Of a stretch of 64,000 nucleotides of DNA, positions 43,016-51,996 are shown piece after piece. The position numbers were made by a program, and so were the translations under genes. This DNA comes from Planctomycetaceae bacterium (GTDB lineage Bacteria; Planctomycetota; Planctomycetia; Planctomycetales; Planctomycetaceae), in contig JAKFUG010000027.1 in NCBI GenBank assembly GCA_021732785.1, positions 1 to 64,000 of the forward strand. Reading direction: 5' to 3'. Each line of letters begins with the position of its first letter. The first letter of the stretch is position 1. Below the pieces are notes generated by a model, which did not search any database, was not told the origin of the DNA, and worked only from the letters and a program-made list of their open reading frames with translations.

Positions 43016-43909
43016 TCAAACCGCTGGGAGTTGATTCCGTCCCGCCGGCCATTCCCGCACCGTCCGCCATGCCACCAACGCATCGCGCGTTGCTGCAACA
43101 TCATGCACTCGAAGGAGTTCCGCCCCCTGCTCTGCCAAGGCGATCGAGACGCCGAGGGTGCCGCTCAACCGCTCATCGACCGCCCGGCCGAGCACACGCT
43201 TTAGAAATCCTTTCCGCGAGTGACCGATCAAGACCGGACGGCCAACGGACTGCAGTTCGGCAATCCCGGACAGAATTTCCAGATTGTGCTCTGCCGTTTT
43301 TCCAAACCCGATGCCGGGATCGAACACGATTTGCTCGGGAGCAATTCCGACGGCTTTCATCGCCTCCAATCGCTCGGCAAAGTACTGCACGATTTCCGGG
43401 ACCACGGCCTCGTAGCGCGGGTTCTGCTGCATGGTCTGCGGCGTTCCCTGAATGTGCATGCACACGATTCCCGCACCGGATTTCGCAACCACTCCGGGCA
43501 TTTCAGCGTCGAACTGCAGGCCGGAAATATCGTTTACAATCTTCGCGCCGGCCGCTAATGCCTGCCGAGCGACTTCCGCTTTGTAAGTGTCAATCGAGAG
43601 GGGGACCCGCACGCGACCGGCCAACCGTTCCACGATGGGAAGCAACCGCGCTAACTCGATTTCCACCGGGACCGGTGCGGCACCGGGGCGCGTCGATTCC
43701 GCTCCCAAATCGAGAATGTCGGCCCCGTCGGCTTCCAACTGCAAAGCGTGCTCCACCGCGTTGTTTACCTCCAGATTCTGGCCGCCATCAGAGAAACTGT
43801 CGGGGGTGAGATTCACAATTCCCATCAGTAATGGACGTCCGCTCCAGCGCAGGATTTCTCCCGCAATATGCCAAGTTGAGATGCGATCCGGCGAGCAACC
43901 ATTCGCCAT
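43016..43909 (-). CDS. folP: Dihydropteroate synthase
   Basis: 297 aa. GIVNLTPDSFSDGGQ (30-44) is the family's first signature, and DILDLGAESTRPG..., VNDISGLQFD and LIGHSRKGFL complete the TIM-barrel active site. It condenses pABA with dihydropterin pyrophosphate to give 7,8-dihydropteroate in folate synthesis. FolP is the sulfonamide target; the usual loop residues (Phe in DSFSD, Pro in STRPG) are present. The gene reads leftward alone, with a 367-nt divergent gap upstream. Confidence 0.93.
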   Translation of the reverse strand: MANGCSPDRISTWHIAGEILRWSGRPLLMGIVNLTPDSFSDGGQNLEVNNAVEHALQLEADGADILDLGAESTRPGAAPVPVEIELARLLPIVERLAGRVRVPLSIDTYKAEVARQALAAGAKIVNDISGLQFDAEMPGVVAKSGAGIVCMHIQGTPQTMQQNPRYEAVVPEIVQYFAERLEAMKAVGIAPEQIVFDPGIGFGKTAEHNLEILSGIAELQSVGRPVLIGHSRKGFLKRVLGRAVDERLSGTLGVSIALAEQGAELLRVHDVAATRDALVAWRTVREWPAGRNQLPAV

Positions 43910-44276
43910 AACCTATTTTCCTAATTACGTTTGTGTCAGACGGTTTCGATTTCACAAAATTCCTGACCGGAATGTTTTCCACCCACTGGCAACGCTTCGC
44001 CTAACGCATCGCAAAACTCTGTTTTTGACAGATTCCTCGACTGTGAGAAAGCCGTGATTCGCGATGCCCGGTCGATTGGATTTTCCCCCCAGTCTCGCTA
44101 TCTTGACCGCTATTGCCGTTAAGGTTGTTACGATCTACCCGGTTTAACAGCACAACAATTCGTTCTTTCGCATGAACACCAGCGCAAGAATGAATGATAC
44201 GGTAGCCTCCCGGAGACGGACTCTTCGGGTGGTATTTAACAGATCGACCTCGGTGTTATTTCAAGGAGATGGGATT
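43910..44276. other. Divergent intergenic region
   Basis: 367 nt between folP (leftward) and the Cys-rich protein (rightward). AT-rich relative to its surroundings. It must contain promoters for both, but only weak -35/-10 matches are seen near 44104 and nothing else is recognised. Confidence 0.35.
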
Positions 44277-44723
44277 ATGGTTCGTGGAATGGTGATGGCA
44301 ACGGTTGCGTTGCTGATGGCGGCCACTTCGGCCGATGCCGGTTTGTTCTCCCGCAAAAGCGATTGTGGTTGCGCAGCTCCGGTGATGGTTTCCGGCTGTG
44401 GCAGCAGCTCCTGCGATAGCTGCTCGACCCGGCGAGTGAAGGTCCGCAAGGTCAAGCATCACGGCTGCTGTGCCCCGGCCACGACGTCGTGCTGTGCGCC
44501 GGTTTGTGCCGCTCCCGTCTGTGCCGCGCCGGCTCCGACCTGCTGTGCTCCGCGCGCGACCTGTTGCGCTCCGGCTCCGACCGCTTGCAGTGCTTGTGGC
44601 ACGTCGACCATGATGTCGGCCCCCATGACCGGTGCCGGTGCCCCGCCCCCGCCGATGGACGGTGCGGTCGGTGCCCCGCCGACGCCGAAGGCTGTCGACA
44701 CCCCGGCTCCTCCCGCCCAATAA
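44277..44723 (+). CDS. Small secreted cysteine-rich protein
   Basis: 148 aa from the ATG with AAGGAG at about 8 nt. Signal peptide ends SADA. The mature part has about twenty Cys, arranged as repeats of CCAP and CAAPV units (e.g. CCAPATTSCCAPVCAAPVCAAP), followed by a Pro/Ala/Gly-rich tail. Such CCAP arrays could form a disulfide-linked surface or wall protein or bind metals. It resembles Cys-rich planctomycete proteins often encoded next to envelope genes, which I cannot name. Expression is monocistronic, with a terminator 54 nt downstream. Confidence 0.7.
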   Translation: MVRGMVMATVALLMAATSADAGLFSRKSDCGCAAPVMVSGCGSSSCDSCSTRRVKVRKVKHHGCCAPATTSCCAPVCAAPVCAAPAPTCCAPRATCCAPAPTACSACGTSTMMSAPMTGAGAPPPPMDGAVGAPPTPKAVDTPAPPAQ

Positions 44724-44776
44724 GTTCTTGGAATTTGCGTTCGCTTGAACGTAGACCGACCAAGCGATTGATGACT

Positions 44777-44813
44777 AATGGGTCCGTTGAACGCCATGTT
44801 CAACGGACCCATT
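44777..44813 (+). terminator. 16-bp hairpin terminator
   Basis: Arms 44777-44792 and 44798-44813, perfect, 5-nt loop, followed by TTTCGTTTTT. It ends the Cys-rich gene and separates it from the convergent glycosyltransferase gene. Confidence 0.85.
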
Positions 44814-44886
44814 TCGTTTTTCGAAGCGATTCTCCGTACCGAGCCTCATCCCGCCTCACTTCGGGACCGGACCAACCTTTGTGCGG

Positions 44887-46683
44887 TCATCGGAGCATTT
44901 CGACTCGCTGCGTCTGCATGTGATAGCGGTAGAGATGCCGGTCGGAATAGGCGGCGGCAACGGCTGAAAAATTCGTCTGGCCTTCGCGAAAACGCCCCAG
45001 CAGAATGGGCGACGTCAGTCCGGCGTGATTGGTGACAAAGTCGATCTGTTGTCCATCGTGCGGACCGTCCACCAGAACTAGCGCGGGGAGTTGAGTCACA
45101 TCGCGTTGCAGGATTTCGTGAAAGACGGCGTACTGCTGACGCGAATAGGCGATGACGCCGATCCCTTTTTTCCAGCGCGACGCCCACGCTTCCCCGGCGT
45201 CCACATACATTCCCAGCCAGGCCAGTCCGAGAAATCCCGCCGCCCAAAACGGGAGCATCACGCGGTCCTGCGACATCCACGTTCTTATCAGTCCGCGTCC
45301 AACGTAGCCCAGCATCAGGCACCACAACGGGGCGGTCTCGAACACATAGTGCCAGCCGAAAATGCCGGCAAACCAATAGGGCCAATGCAGCGCATGCAGT
45401 GAGACGATGGAAGCGGTAACCAGCTTCCAACCGGTTGGCATCCGCGGCCACAAAATGATGCCGAGAATCAGCGTCACTAGCAGCAGCGGCATCTCGACGG
45501 TAAACATCGCGGTTGCGATCAGCCGATTCAGCACGTTCTCCCAGGCTTTGGAGGGCGTGAGATTCTCCGCCCAGTCATCGTACGTTTTCAACACTTTGAG
45601 ACCAGGATGTCGATCGCCGCGGACCCCATTATTGAGCCCGAAAACATGTCGTGGGGTATACAGATCGGTGTAAACCTGATACGGCGATGTGAACCCGTTG
45701 CCGGTGACGTCATGATTGTAGGTAAGCATCACGCCCCAGCCGCAAACCAGCGGAGCACCGAGACCGAGAATGATGTTTCGCCACACGGCGGTTTGACCGG
45801 ATCGCCATGCCCCCCCACAGCGGATGAGTGACCACACGCCGAACGGCAGCGCGAACCCGGCGGCGGTCATCGGACGACACAGCATCGCTGCGGCGAGCGC
45901 AGCCCCGGCGATCAACCCGTTGCCGACGCCATCGCGCTGCATCCCGCGCAGAAACCAGAACGTAAAGACCAGCAGCGCGAGCATCGTCGGATGATGCGCC
46001 AGCAGCAGATTACTGAAGAGTGCCGGTCCGGGAGCCGCGGCAAACACAATCCCGGCGATCCAGCCGACCGTGCGATCCGAGAGTTCGCGACCGACCCAGT
46101 ACACCAGCACGGCACTCAGCGAACCGGCGATCCAATGCCCGAGATACGGCATTCCCATGGCGAGCCACGGCGCGATCCACAGCCCCGTTCCCGGATAATA
46201 CCGGCTGGCCATCCGGCCTTCGTTCAGAACGTGCATCTGATCGAAAAGTTCCGGGAAGGCGGCCGCACTCGGCCAACTGAAGCGTCCGGCCAGCAATGTT
46301 TCCGCCTGGAAGAGATAGCTGTACTCGTCGTGATACGCCGGCGGTAAGGACCACTGCGGGATCGCCGTCATTACGGAAAGAGCGAACGCCAGCCCGCCGA
46401 TGATGAGACTGGCGCTGAGATCCTGCGCAGTGATGCTGCGAGACGTTGCTGCGACGGAGACCGCGGGGCGACGTCGCTGTCGCACCAAAAGCCAGGCGAT
46501 CGGTCCCAGCAACAGCCAGCCGAGCGTGGCGAGCGCGAGGTCGGTCGACCAGTCGGCAAATCGGCCCTGGAAACCCCACCACGAAAGAACGATGGCTGCA
46601 AACCATGCCAGCAGTTGCCAACCGGTTCCGATCGCTCTCGTCTCGGAAGCCGGAACCACGACAGCGCGACGCAGGTCCGTCAC
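44887..46683 (-). CDS. Polytopic membrane glycosyltransferase (GT39/PMT-like)
   Basis: 598 aa from a GTG with GGAG at 7 nt. About twelve hydrophobic helices. The first extracytoplasmic loop has PPAYHDEYSYLFQAETLLAGRFSWP, with the DE pair typical of ArnT/PMT-type transferases that use lipid-linked sugars. The C-terminal soluble tail (MQTQRVEMLR) is short. It probably transfers a sugar to a lipid or protein at the outer face of the membrane; donor and acceptor unknown. It is encoded 15 nt after rhlE in the same direction. Confidence 0.75.
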   Translation of the reverse strand: MTDLRRAVVVPASETRAIGTGWQLLAWFAAIVLSWWGFQGRFADWSTDLALATLGWLLLGPIAWLLVRQRRRPAVSVAATSRSITAQDLSASLIIGGLAFALSVMTAIPQWSLPPAYHDEYSYLFQAETLLAGRFSWPSAAAFPELFDQMHVLNEGRMASRYYPGTGLWIAPWLAMGMPYLGHWIAGSLSAVLVYWVGRELSDRTVGWIAGIVFAAAPGPALFSNLLLAHHPTMLALLVFTFWFLRGMQRDGVGNGLIAGAALAAAMLCRPMTAAGFALPFGVWSLIRCGGAWRSGQTAVWRNIILGLGAPLVCGWGVMLTYNHDVTGNGFTSPYQVYTDLYTPRHVFGLNNGVRGDRHPGLKVLKTYDDWAENLTPSKAWENVLNRLIATAMFTVEMPLLLVTLILGIILWPRMPTGWKLVTASIVSLHALHWPYWFAGIFGWHYVFETAPLWCLMLGYVGRGLIRTWMSQDRVMLPFWAAGFLGLAWLGMYVDAGEAWASRWKKGIGVIAYSRQQYAVFHEILQRDVTQLPALVLVDGPHDGQQIDFVTNHAGLTSPILLGRFREGQTNFSAVAAAYSDRHLYRYHMQTQRVEMLR

Positions 46684-46698
46684 CGATGCGCTCCGGGG

Positions 46699-47967
46699 CT
46701 AAGCTTCGGAGATGACATCGTCGAACACCGGCCAGTCGTCTTCTTCGGCCGCAGTGGGTCGGATGACGGTAATTTCCGACTGCACGTCTTTCACATGCTG
46801 CCGCGGCGGGCGTGGCCGAGACGCTTCCACCTTGCGGACCCGGTATTCTTCCAGCGGCTTGTTGATGCGGATTTCGATGTTCGTCAGTTGCTGACCTTCA
46901 TCGAGACACACAAACGTGAACGCCGTCCCTTTGCAATCGGTCGACGACAACCGTCCGGTGCGGCCGACGCGATGCACGTAGTCGTCGCAATCCTCGGGGA
47001 TATCGAAGTTGATGATGTGCGAGATGCCGCTGACGTCAATCCCGCGGCCCATCACATCGGTCGCAATGAGAAGCCGGATCTTTCCTTCGCGGAACTGCTT
47101 CATCACCCGATCGCGCGAGGATTGAGCCAGATCGCCGTGAATGAACGCGCTGTGCGACAGTCGGCCTTCAAACTGGGCGTAAACCTTTTCCGCCATCCGT
47201 TTCGTGCGGGTAAAAACAATCGCCTGTTGCGGGCGCTGCTCAATCAGCAACTGCACCAGCACGCGGAGTTTGCGGTCGTGGTCGACGGAGATGTAGAACT
47301 GCTCGATGGATGATTGACCGACATTCTTCACCGACAAATCGACCCGCTGCGGATTGCGCATGTATTTCTGTGCGAGCCGTTCCACCGGCGGCGGAAGCGT
47401 CGCCGAGAGCAACAACGTCTGCCGTTCGCTGGGGCAATGTTTCAGAATCCGTTCGATATCCGGGCGGAAACCGATATCGAGCATCCGGTCGGCTTCGTCG
47501 AGGACGACGAAGCGCAGATGATCGAGGATCAGGTCCTTCCGCATCATCAGATCGATCACGCGGCCGGGAGTACCGATGACGATTTGGGCACCGCGATGCA
47601 GGGCGGCGATTTGTGGTTTCAGAGGCTTGCCGCCGACGAGGCACACCGTGCGGACTTCGTGGCTGACCGACAGCCGCTTGGCTTCTTCTTCGACCTGCTG
47701 GCTGAGTTCCCGCGTGGGCGTCAGGACGAGCACCTGGGTTTGATTCGAATCGAAATCGATCCGTTCCAGGATGGGCAATACGAACGCGGCGGTCTTGCCG
47801 GTTCCGGTTTGGGCCTGGCCGATGCAATCATTCCCGGCGAGCGCAACGGGGATGAGAGCCGCCTGGATGGGACTGGGGCGGGTGAATCCGGCCTTGCGGA
47901 GACCATCGAGCGAACGGGCACACAAGCCTAAATCTTCGAATCGTTTCTCCGACTGCATATCGTTCAT
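46699..47967 (-). CDS. rhlE: DEAD-box RNA helicase (RhlE-like)
   Basis: 422 aa. FEDLGLCARSLDGLRKAGFTRPSPIQ is the Q motif, AQTGTGKT motif I, VLDEADRMLDIGF motif II (DEAD), LLSATLPP motif III, and TDVMGRGIDVSGISHIINFDIPEDCDDYVHRVGRTGR motifs V-VI. The C-terminal tail after residue 375 is short and acidic. RhlE-type proteins unwind short RNA duplexes in ribosome assembly and RNA decay. The gene shares a 330-nt divergent gap with hemX. Confidence 0.92.
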   Translation of the reverse strand: MNDMQSEKRFEDLGLCARSLDGLRKAGFTRPSPIQAALIPVALAGNDCIGQAQTGTGKTAAFVLPILERIDFDSNQTQVLVLTPTRELSQQVEEEAKRLSVSHEVRTVCLVGGKPLKPQIAALHRGAQIVIGTPGRVIDLMMRKDLILDHLRFVVLDEADRMLDIGFRPDIERILKHCPSERQTLLLSATLPPPVERLAQKYMRNPQRVDLSVKNVGQSSIEQFYISVDHDRKLRVLVQLLIEQRPQQAIVFTRTKRMAEKVYAQFEGRLSHSAFIHGDLAQSSRDRVMKQFREGKIRLLIATDVMGRGIDVSGISHIINFDIPEDCDDYVHRVGRTGRLSSTDCKGTAFTFVCLDEGQQLTNIEIRINKPLEEYRVRKVEASRPRPPRQHVKDVQSEITVIRPTAAEEDDWPVFDDVISEA

Positions 47968-48297
47968 TGCTCTTCGTTACCGCCGTGTCTCAAACCCCGT
48001 CATTGGAGGAGTCAACGGCGTTGTGCCTTCTATTTTGACACCTCACGATAGCGTGTTCACCCCCGCCGGTCAAATGCGAGGTGAACACAGCGCATCCACC
48101 CTACCCCGCTTGCCGCATCGCAGAAGCACAGCACCCCTGCTGGCCTTCGGACATTTTCCACTTTTCATGTTGCACTCTTTGCCTTCCGGGCGGCTAGCAC
48201 CAGAGTGTTGATTGTCTTTTGTCTCTCCCGTGCGGAGAATCGAGTGAACCGGATGTTACGCCCATTTCCCCCCTGCCGGTGGCTGAGGAAAGAAAGT
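47968..48297. other. Divergent intergenic region with a 9-bp inverted repeat
   Basis: 330 nt between rhlE and hemX. GTGTTCACC (48053-48061) pairs with GGTGAACAC (48080-48088). A partial copy of the GGCGGCTAGC core of the 6958 repeat occurs at 48188-48197. Promoters not identified. Confidence 0.45.
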
Positions 48298-49170
48298 ATG
48301 GGACGCGTCAGCGTCATGTGTTTTTTCGCGAGCTACGGCCTGGCGCTGGGCATCGAGCTCCTGCGGGCGCTCGGGCGCAGCAAACTACAGCGTGCGGCGA
48401 CACTGCTGGCCACCGCCGCGGGGCTGGTGGCGCAGACGATTTACCTTTATGTCCGCTCGCAAACCACGAGCTTGCCGCCGCTGTTGAGTTCCATGCAGGA
48501 CTGGATGTACGTCCTCGCGTGGCTGGTCGCGCTGGTGTATCTGTTCGTTTCACTCAGCGACCGGGACGCCGGGGCGGGAATTCTCGTCCTGCCTTTGATT
48601 CTGATTTTGATTGGGGCCGCGTCGCTGTTTTCGCCCGCGGTCCACACCTCGCTCGATTTGCATCGCAGTTGGACCATGCTGCATGTGGTGATGTTGGTCT
48701 TTGGCATCGGCGGGTTGCTCGCGGGCCTCGTGGTCAGCCTGATGTATCTCTGGCAGCACTGGCGTTTGAAATCGCGACAAACGGCCTGGGGATGGATTAC
48801 TTTCCCCAGTCTCGAACGTTTGCACCGCTGGAACAAATGGCTGGTGATGACCTCGGTCCCCCTGTTGACGGCGGGCATGGCGATCGGCGTGGGACTCGTG
48901 TTGTCTCGTTCGGGACGGGATGCCGCCGAGCGCGTGTGGAGTGACCCGCTGGTGGTGCTCAGTCTGATGAGCTGGTGCGTGCTGGCGGGCTGTTATGTGT
49001 GGATGCTGGTCGCGGTCCGGACGCCGGGCCGACAAATGGCGTATCTCACCGCTTTCTCCGGTGCGTTGTTGCTGGTCACCGTTCTGTGTTCGCAAGCGCT
49101 CAGCCGCCTCGCCAAAGGTCCGGCCCTGCATGGGACTTCGCTTTCCCGGCCCGCGGGGGATCGACCGTGA
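48298..49170 (+). CDS. HemX/CcsA-family membrane protein
   Basis: 290 aa from the ATG with AGGAAAG upstream. Eight hydrophobic helices; SMQDWMYVLAWLVALVYL and LDLHRSWTMLHVVMLVFGIGG carry the His residues (HRSW, MLH) that resemble the heme-handling part of the CcsA/HemX family. It precedes hemA in a four-base GTGA overlap. In this position the family is named HemX, which controls glutamyl-tRNA reductase amount in some bacteria; a role in c-type cytochrome assembly is the alternative. Confidence 0.75.
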   Translation: MGRVSVMCFFASYGLALGIELLRALGRSKLQRAATLLATAAGLVAQTIYLYVRSQTTSLPPLLSSMQDWMYVLAWLVALVYLFVSLSDRDAGAGILVLPLILILIGAASLFSPAVHTSLDLHRSWTMLHVVMLVFGIGGLLAGLVVSLMYLWQHWRLKSRQTAWGWITFPSLERLHRWNKWLVMTSVPLLTAGMAIGVGLVLSRSGRDAAERVWSDPLVVLSLMSWCVLAGCYVWMLVAVRTPGRQMAYLTAFSGALLLVTVLCSQALSRLAKGPALHGTSLSRPAGDRP

Positions 49171-50438
49171 ATCTTTCGGTGATTTATTGCACGCACCAGA
49201 CGGCGCAGCTCTCCGTCCGGGAACGACTGGCATTCCCCAATGCCGACACCTTGTCACGCGGCTACCAGTCGCTGAAGCAACTGGGCGAGCAGTTGGAAGC
49301 AGTGATCCTTTCGACCTGCAACCGCGTGGAAATCTACGTGGCACAACCGCCGACAGGCACTGTCCCCAGTCTCGATCAAGTGGCGACATTTCTCGCAGAA
49401 ATCCATCAGTTGCCGCAGCAGGAATTCGCGAGCGAACTGCGGGAATTGACGGGGCCGGCCGCGGTCAAACATCTCTTCGACGTCGTCTCCAGCCTCGACA
49501 GCATGGTGCTCGGCGAACCGCAAATTGTGAACCAGGTCAAAGAAGCGTACCGCGTCGCGGAGGCGAACGAAGCCTGCGGCCCGTTGACGCATGCGCTGTT
49601 TCAGGGTGCGATTCGGGCTTCGAGTCGCGTCCGGACGGAGACGCGCCTGTCGGAAGGTCGCGTATCGATCGCCAGCGTGGCGGTGGGTGACTTCGCCCGC
49701 AGTATTTTTGATCACTTCAGCGATAAACTCGTGCTGATCATCGGCGCGGGCGAGATGGCCGAAGAAACGCTGCGCTATCTGAAAGACGAAGGGGTTCGCG
49801 ATGTCGTCGTCATTAACCGCAGCCCCGAACGTGCCGCGCGGTTGGCCGCCGAATGGGGCGGTGTTGCCGCAGCGTGGAACGAGCTGGACCATTGGCTCGG
49901 TCGCGCCGATGTGATTGTGAGCACGACCGGCGCGGACAAGCCGATCATTGATGCGGGCCACTTTCAGCGAGTGCGTCACGAACATCGCGACCGGACCACG
50001 TTCATTCTCGATCTCGGTGCGCCGCGCGACTTCGATCCGGCGATCGGCAAACTGGAAAACATCTTTCTTTACGATATCGACAGCTTACAGCGAACGTGTG
50101 AAGACAACCGCCGTGCCCGCGTTCGTGAAATTGGTCGCGCCGGGGCGATCATCGAAGATGAAACTCAGAAGTTCATCGCCGAGTTCTACCGCAAGTCGAG
50201 CGGTGATCTCGTCAGTCGGCTGCGGGCCGGCTGGCACGATCTTGCCCAGCAGGAACTCGAACGATTATTTCGCAAATCCCCCCATTTCACGGCAGAAGAT
50301 CGCGAATCGGTGAAGGGTTGTGTGGACCGCATCGTCAACAAACTCCTGCATCCTCCCCTGGAGGCGTTGCGGGATGAATCCCGAGACGGTGCCCCTCAAG
50401 GACTCATTGCCGCGCTCAAACGACTCTTCGGTGTTTGA
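49167..50438 (+). CDS. hemA: Glutamyl-tRNA reductase
   Basis: 423 aa from a GTG that overlaps the hemX stop (GTGA). N-terminal catalytic domain with nucleophile Cys51 in STCNRVEIY, SLDSMVLGEPQIVNQVKEAYR, an NADPH-binding Rossmann stretch (LVLIIGAGEMAEETLRYL) and a C-terminal helical dimerisation domain. It reduces glutamyl-tRNA to glutamate-1-semialdehyde, the first committed step of C5 heme synthesis. hemB and hemC are not in the window. Confidence 0.95.
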   Translation: MNLSVIYCTHQTAQLSVRERLAFPNADTLSRGYQSLKQLGEQLEAVILSTCNRVEIYVAQPPTGTVPSLDQVATFLAEIHQLPQQEFASELRELTGPAAVKHLFDVVSSLDSMVLGEPQIVNQVKEAYRVAEANEACGPLTHALFQGAIRASSRVRTETRLSEGRVSIASVAVGDFARSIFDHFSDKLVLIIGAGEMAEETLRYLKDEGVRDVVVINRSPERAARLAAEWGGVAAAWNELDHWLGRADVIVSTTGADKPIIDAGHFQRVRHEHRDRTTFILDLGAPRDFDPAIGKLENIFLYDIDSLQRTCEDNRRARVREIGRAGAIIEDETQKFIAEFYRKSSGDLVSRLRAGWHDLAQQELERLFRKSPHFTAEDRESVKGCVDRIVNKLLHPPLEALRDESRDGAPQGLIAALKRLFGV

Positions 50439-50713
50439 CGAGGAACGCCTGTTGTTCCGAGCGCACTGTCTGGCGAAATGTTGATCGCCGCACCAGTCTT
50501 CGCGGGCGGGCGTTCAAAATGAAAGATTCTCTGTCGGGAGGTGTGGAATCTCCTTGACGGACTGAACGACTTGCGGCGATGATTGCACCTTGGGCCTTTG
50601 CGCAGAGTCGTTACCGCCGCGGAAGTTACGCCATTGTCTCTCGGCGTCAATGCGGTTACTCCGTTTTTTTCGACCTGGTTTTTGGTCAGTCCCCCCCAAA
50701 AAAGGAGATTCGC

Positions 50714-51814
50714 ATGGTGACCCGTTCCCGTCGTCGAGGCTTCACTCTCATTGAATTGCTGGTGGTGATTGCCGTCATCGCCTTGCTGGTGGCATTACTT
50801 CTGCCGGCCGTGCAGCGTGCCCGTGAAGCGGCCCGTCGCACCGCCTGCCAGAACAATCTCAAGCAGTTGGGATTGGCGTTACACAACTACCACGACACGC
50901 ACCGGACGTTGCCTCCGGGACAAATCAACAACACGTTTCAGACCGACACCATCGGGCGTTACGCCAATCCGCTCGAAGCCCGCGCCACTTACACCCGCGG
51001 AAATAACCCGCTCGGGTATCACGGCACGAGTTGGATGTTGCACATTCTCCCGATGATCGATCAGGCACCGCTCTACAACTTCTGGTACGCCGGCGACAAC
51101 GTGCGGGGCAACGGCGACTTCGGCGTGCAGACGCCTCCCCCCGATCTCACGCTGGTCTTCCCTGCTCGAACGGATGTTAAAGTCTTCTATTGCCCGTCGC
51201 GACGGCAAAACATGGAATCGAACGGGCGCTATCAGCCGTGCGATCGCATCGACACCGCCACCCCGGGGGTCATCCAGTGGACGCAGGGCGGCAACGACTA
51301 TGCCGCCTGCTCTGGCTCGGGCATCACGTTCCATGACAACACTGCCGACTACACCGATCGCCAAACCTACTCGTTGTTGCCGGCACAGCTCACTGCCACC
51401 GTCTTCCTGGTGACGGGTCTGAATGGCCAACAATTCAGCACGTCCTACTACACGCAATATCCCACGAACATCGGCATGTTCGGCATGAACAGTTCGACGA
51501 ACCTCCGTGACGTGACGGACGGGACGTCGAACGTGATCATGATTTCGGAACGCCGGTTATCGACGATGCCGACGCCGGTCATTCAGCGCAGCAGCGACGG
51601 CTGGGCCTGGGGTGGAGCCGCGACGCTGTTCAGTTGCCGGAACGCTCCGCACAGTAATCTGCATTACGACGAAGCGGACAGCCCTCACGAACAGATCGTG
51701 CAGATCTGCCTCGCGGATGGCAGCGTGCGTAATGTCAGCCTCAATATCGATTTGCGAACGTGGCAGAATCTCGGGAATATGGCGCAAGGCAGCCCGATCA
51801 GCCTGCCGCAATAG
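50714..51814 (+). CDS. DUF1559 protein with type IV pilin-like N-terminus
   Basis: 366 aa from the ATG with AAAGGAG upstream. RSRRRGFTLIELLVVIAVIALLVALLLPAVQRARE is the prepilin N-methylation motif and hydrophobic helix. The DUF1559 core follows (RRTACQNNLKQLGLALHNYHDTHRTLPPG, with the NNLKQLGLALHNYHD signature) and the usual C-terminal block SDGWAWGGAATLFSCRNAPHSNLHYDEADSP. Proteins of this family are numerous in planctomycetes and are presumed surface or pilin-like. It is monocistronic. Confidence 0.93.
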   Translation: MVTRSRRRGFTLIELLVVIAVIALLVALLLPAVQRAREAARRTACQNNLKQLGLALHNYHDTHRTLPPGQINNTFQTDTIGRYANPLEARATYTRGNNPLGYHGTSWMLHILPMIDQAPLYNFWYAGDNVRGNGDFGVQTPPPDLTLVFPARTDVKVFYCPSRRQNMESNGRYQPCDRIDTATPGVIQWTQGGNDYAACSGSGITFHDNTADYTDRQTYSLLPAQLTATVFLVTGLNGQQFSTSYYTQYPTNIGMFGMNSSTNLRDVTDGTSNVIMISERRLSTMPTPVIQRSSDGWAWGGAATLFSCRNAPHSNLHYDEADSPHEQIVQICLADGSVRNVSLNIDLRTWQNLGNMAQGSPISLPQ

Positions 51815-51824
51815 GCGTCCTGCA

Positions 51825-51854
51825 CACTGGCCTATTCTTAAGAATGGGCCAGTG
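51825..51854 (+). terminator. Hairpin after DUF1559 gene
   Basis: A 30-nt near-perfect palindrome (15-bp arms 51825-51839 and 51840-51854, one G-T type mismatch on each strand) followed by TTTCC, 10 nt past the stop. Confidence 0.7.
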
Positions 51855-51909
51855 TTTCCGGCGATGTGGCCGTTCGATACCGGACGGCGGCGATGGTGCT
51901 TAGAATCAG

Positions 51910-51936
51910 GGCCGACTCCGCCAGTGGGAGTCGGCC
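51910..51936 (+). terminator. Second hairpin upstream of the zinc-ribbon gene
   Basis: 10-bp stem (51910-51919, 51927-51936) with a 7-nt loop, followed by TTCTTCTT. It could be a second terminator of the DUF1559 gene or an attenuator 60 nt before the next start. Confidence 0.5.
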
Positions 51937-51996
51937 TTCTTCTTATGATGTGGGCGGGCCTCGGATTGACTCACTTCGACCTGAAAAGCGCTTAGC

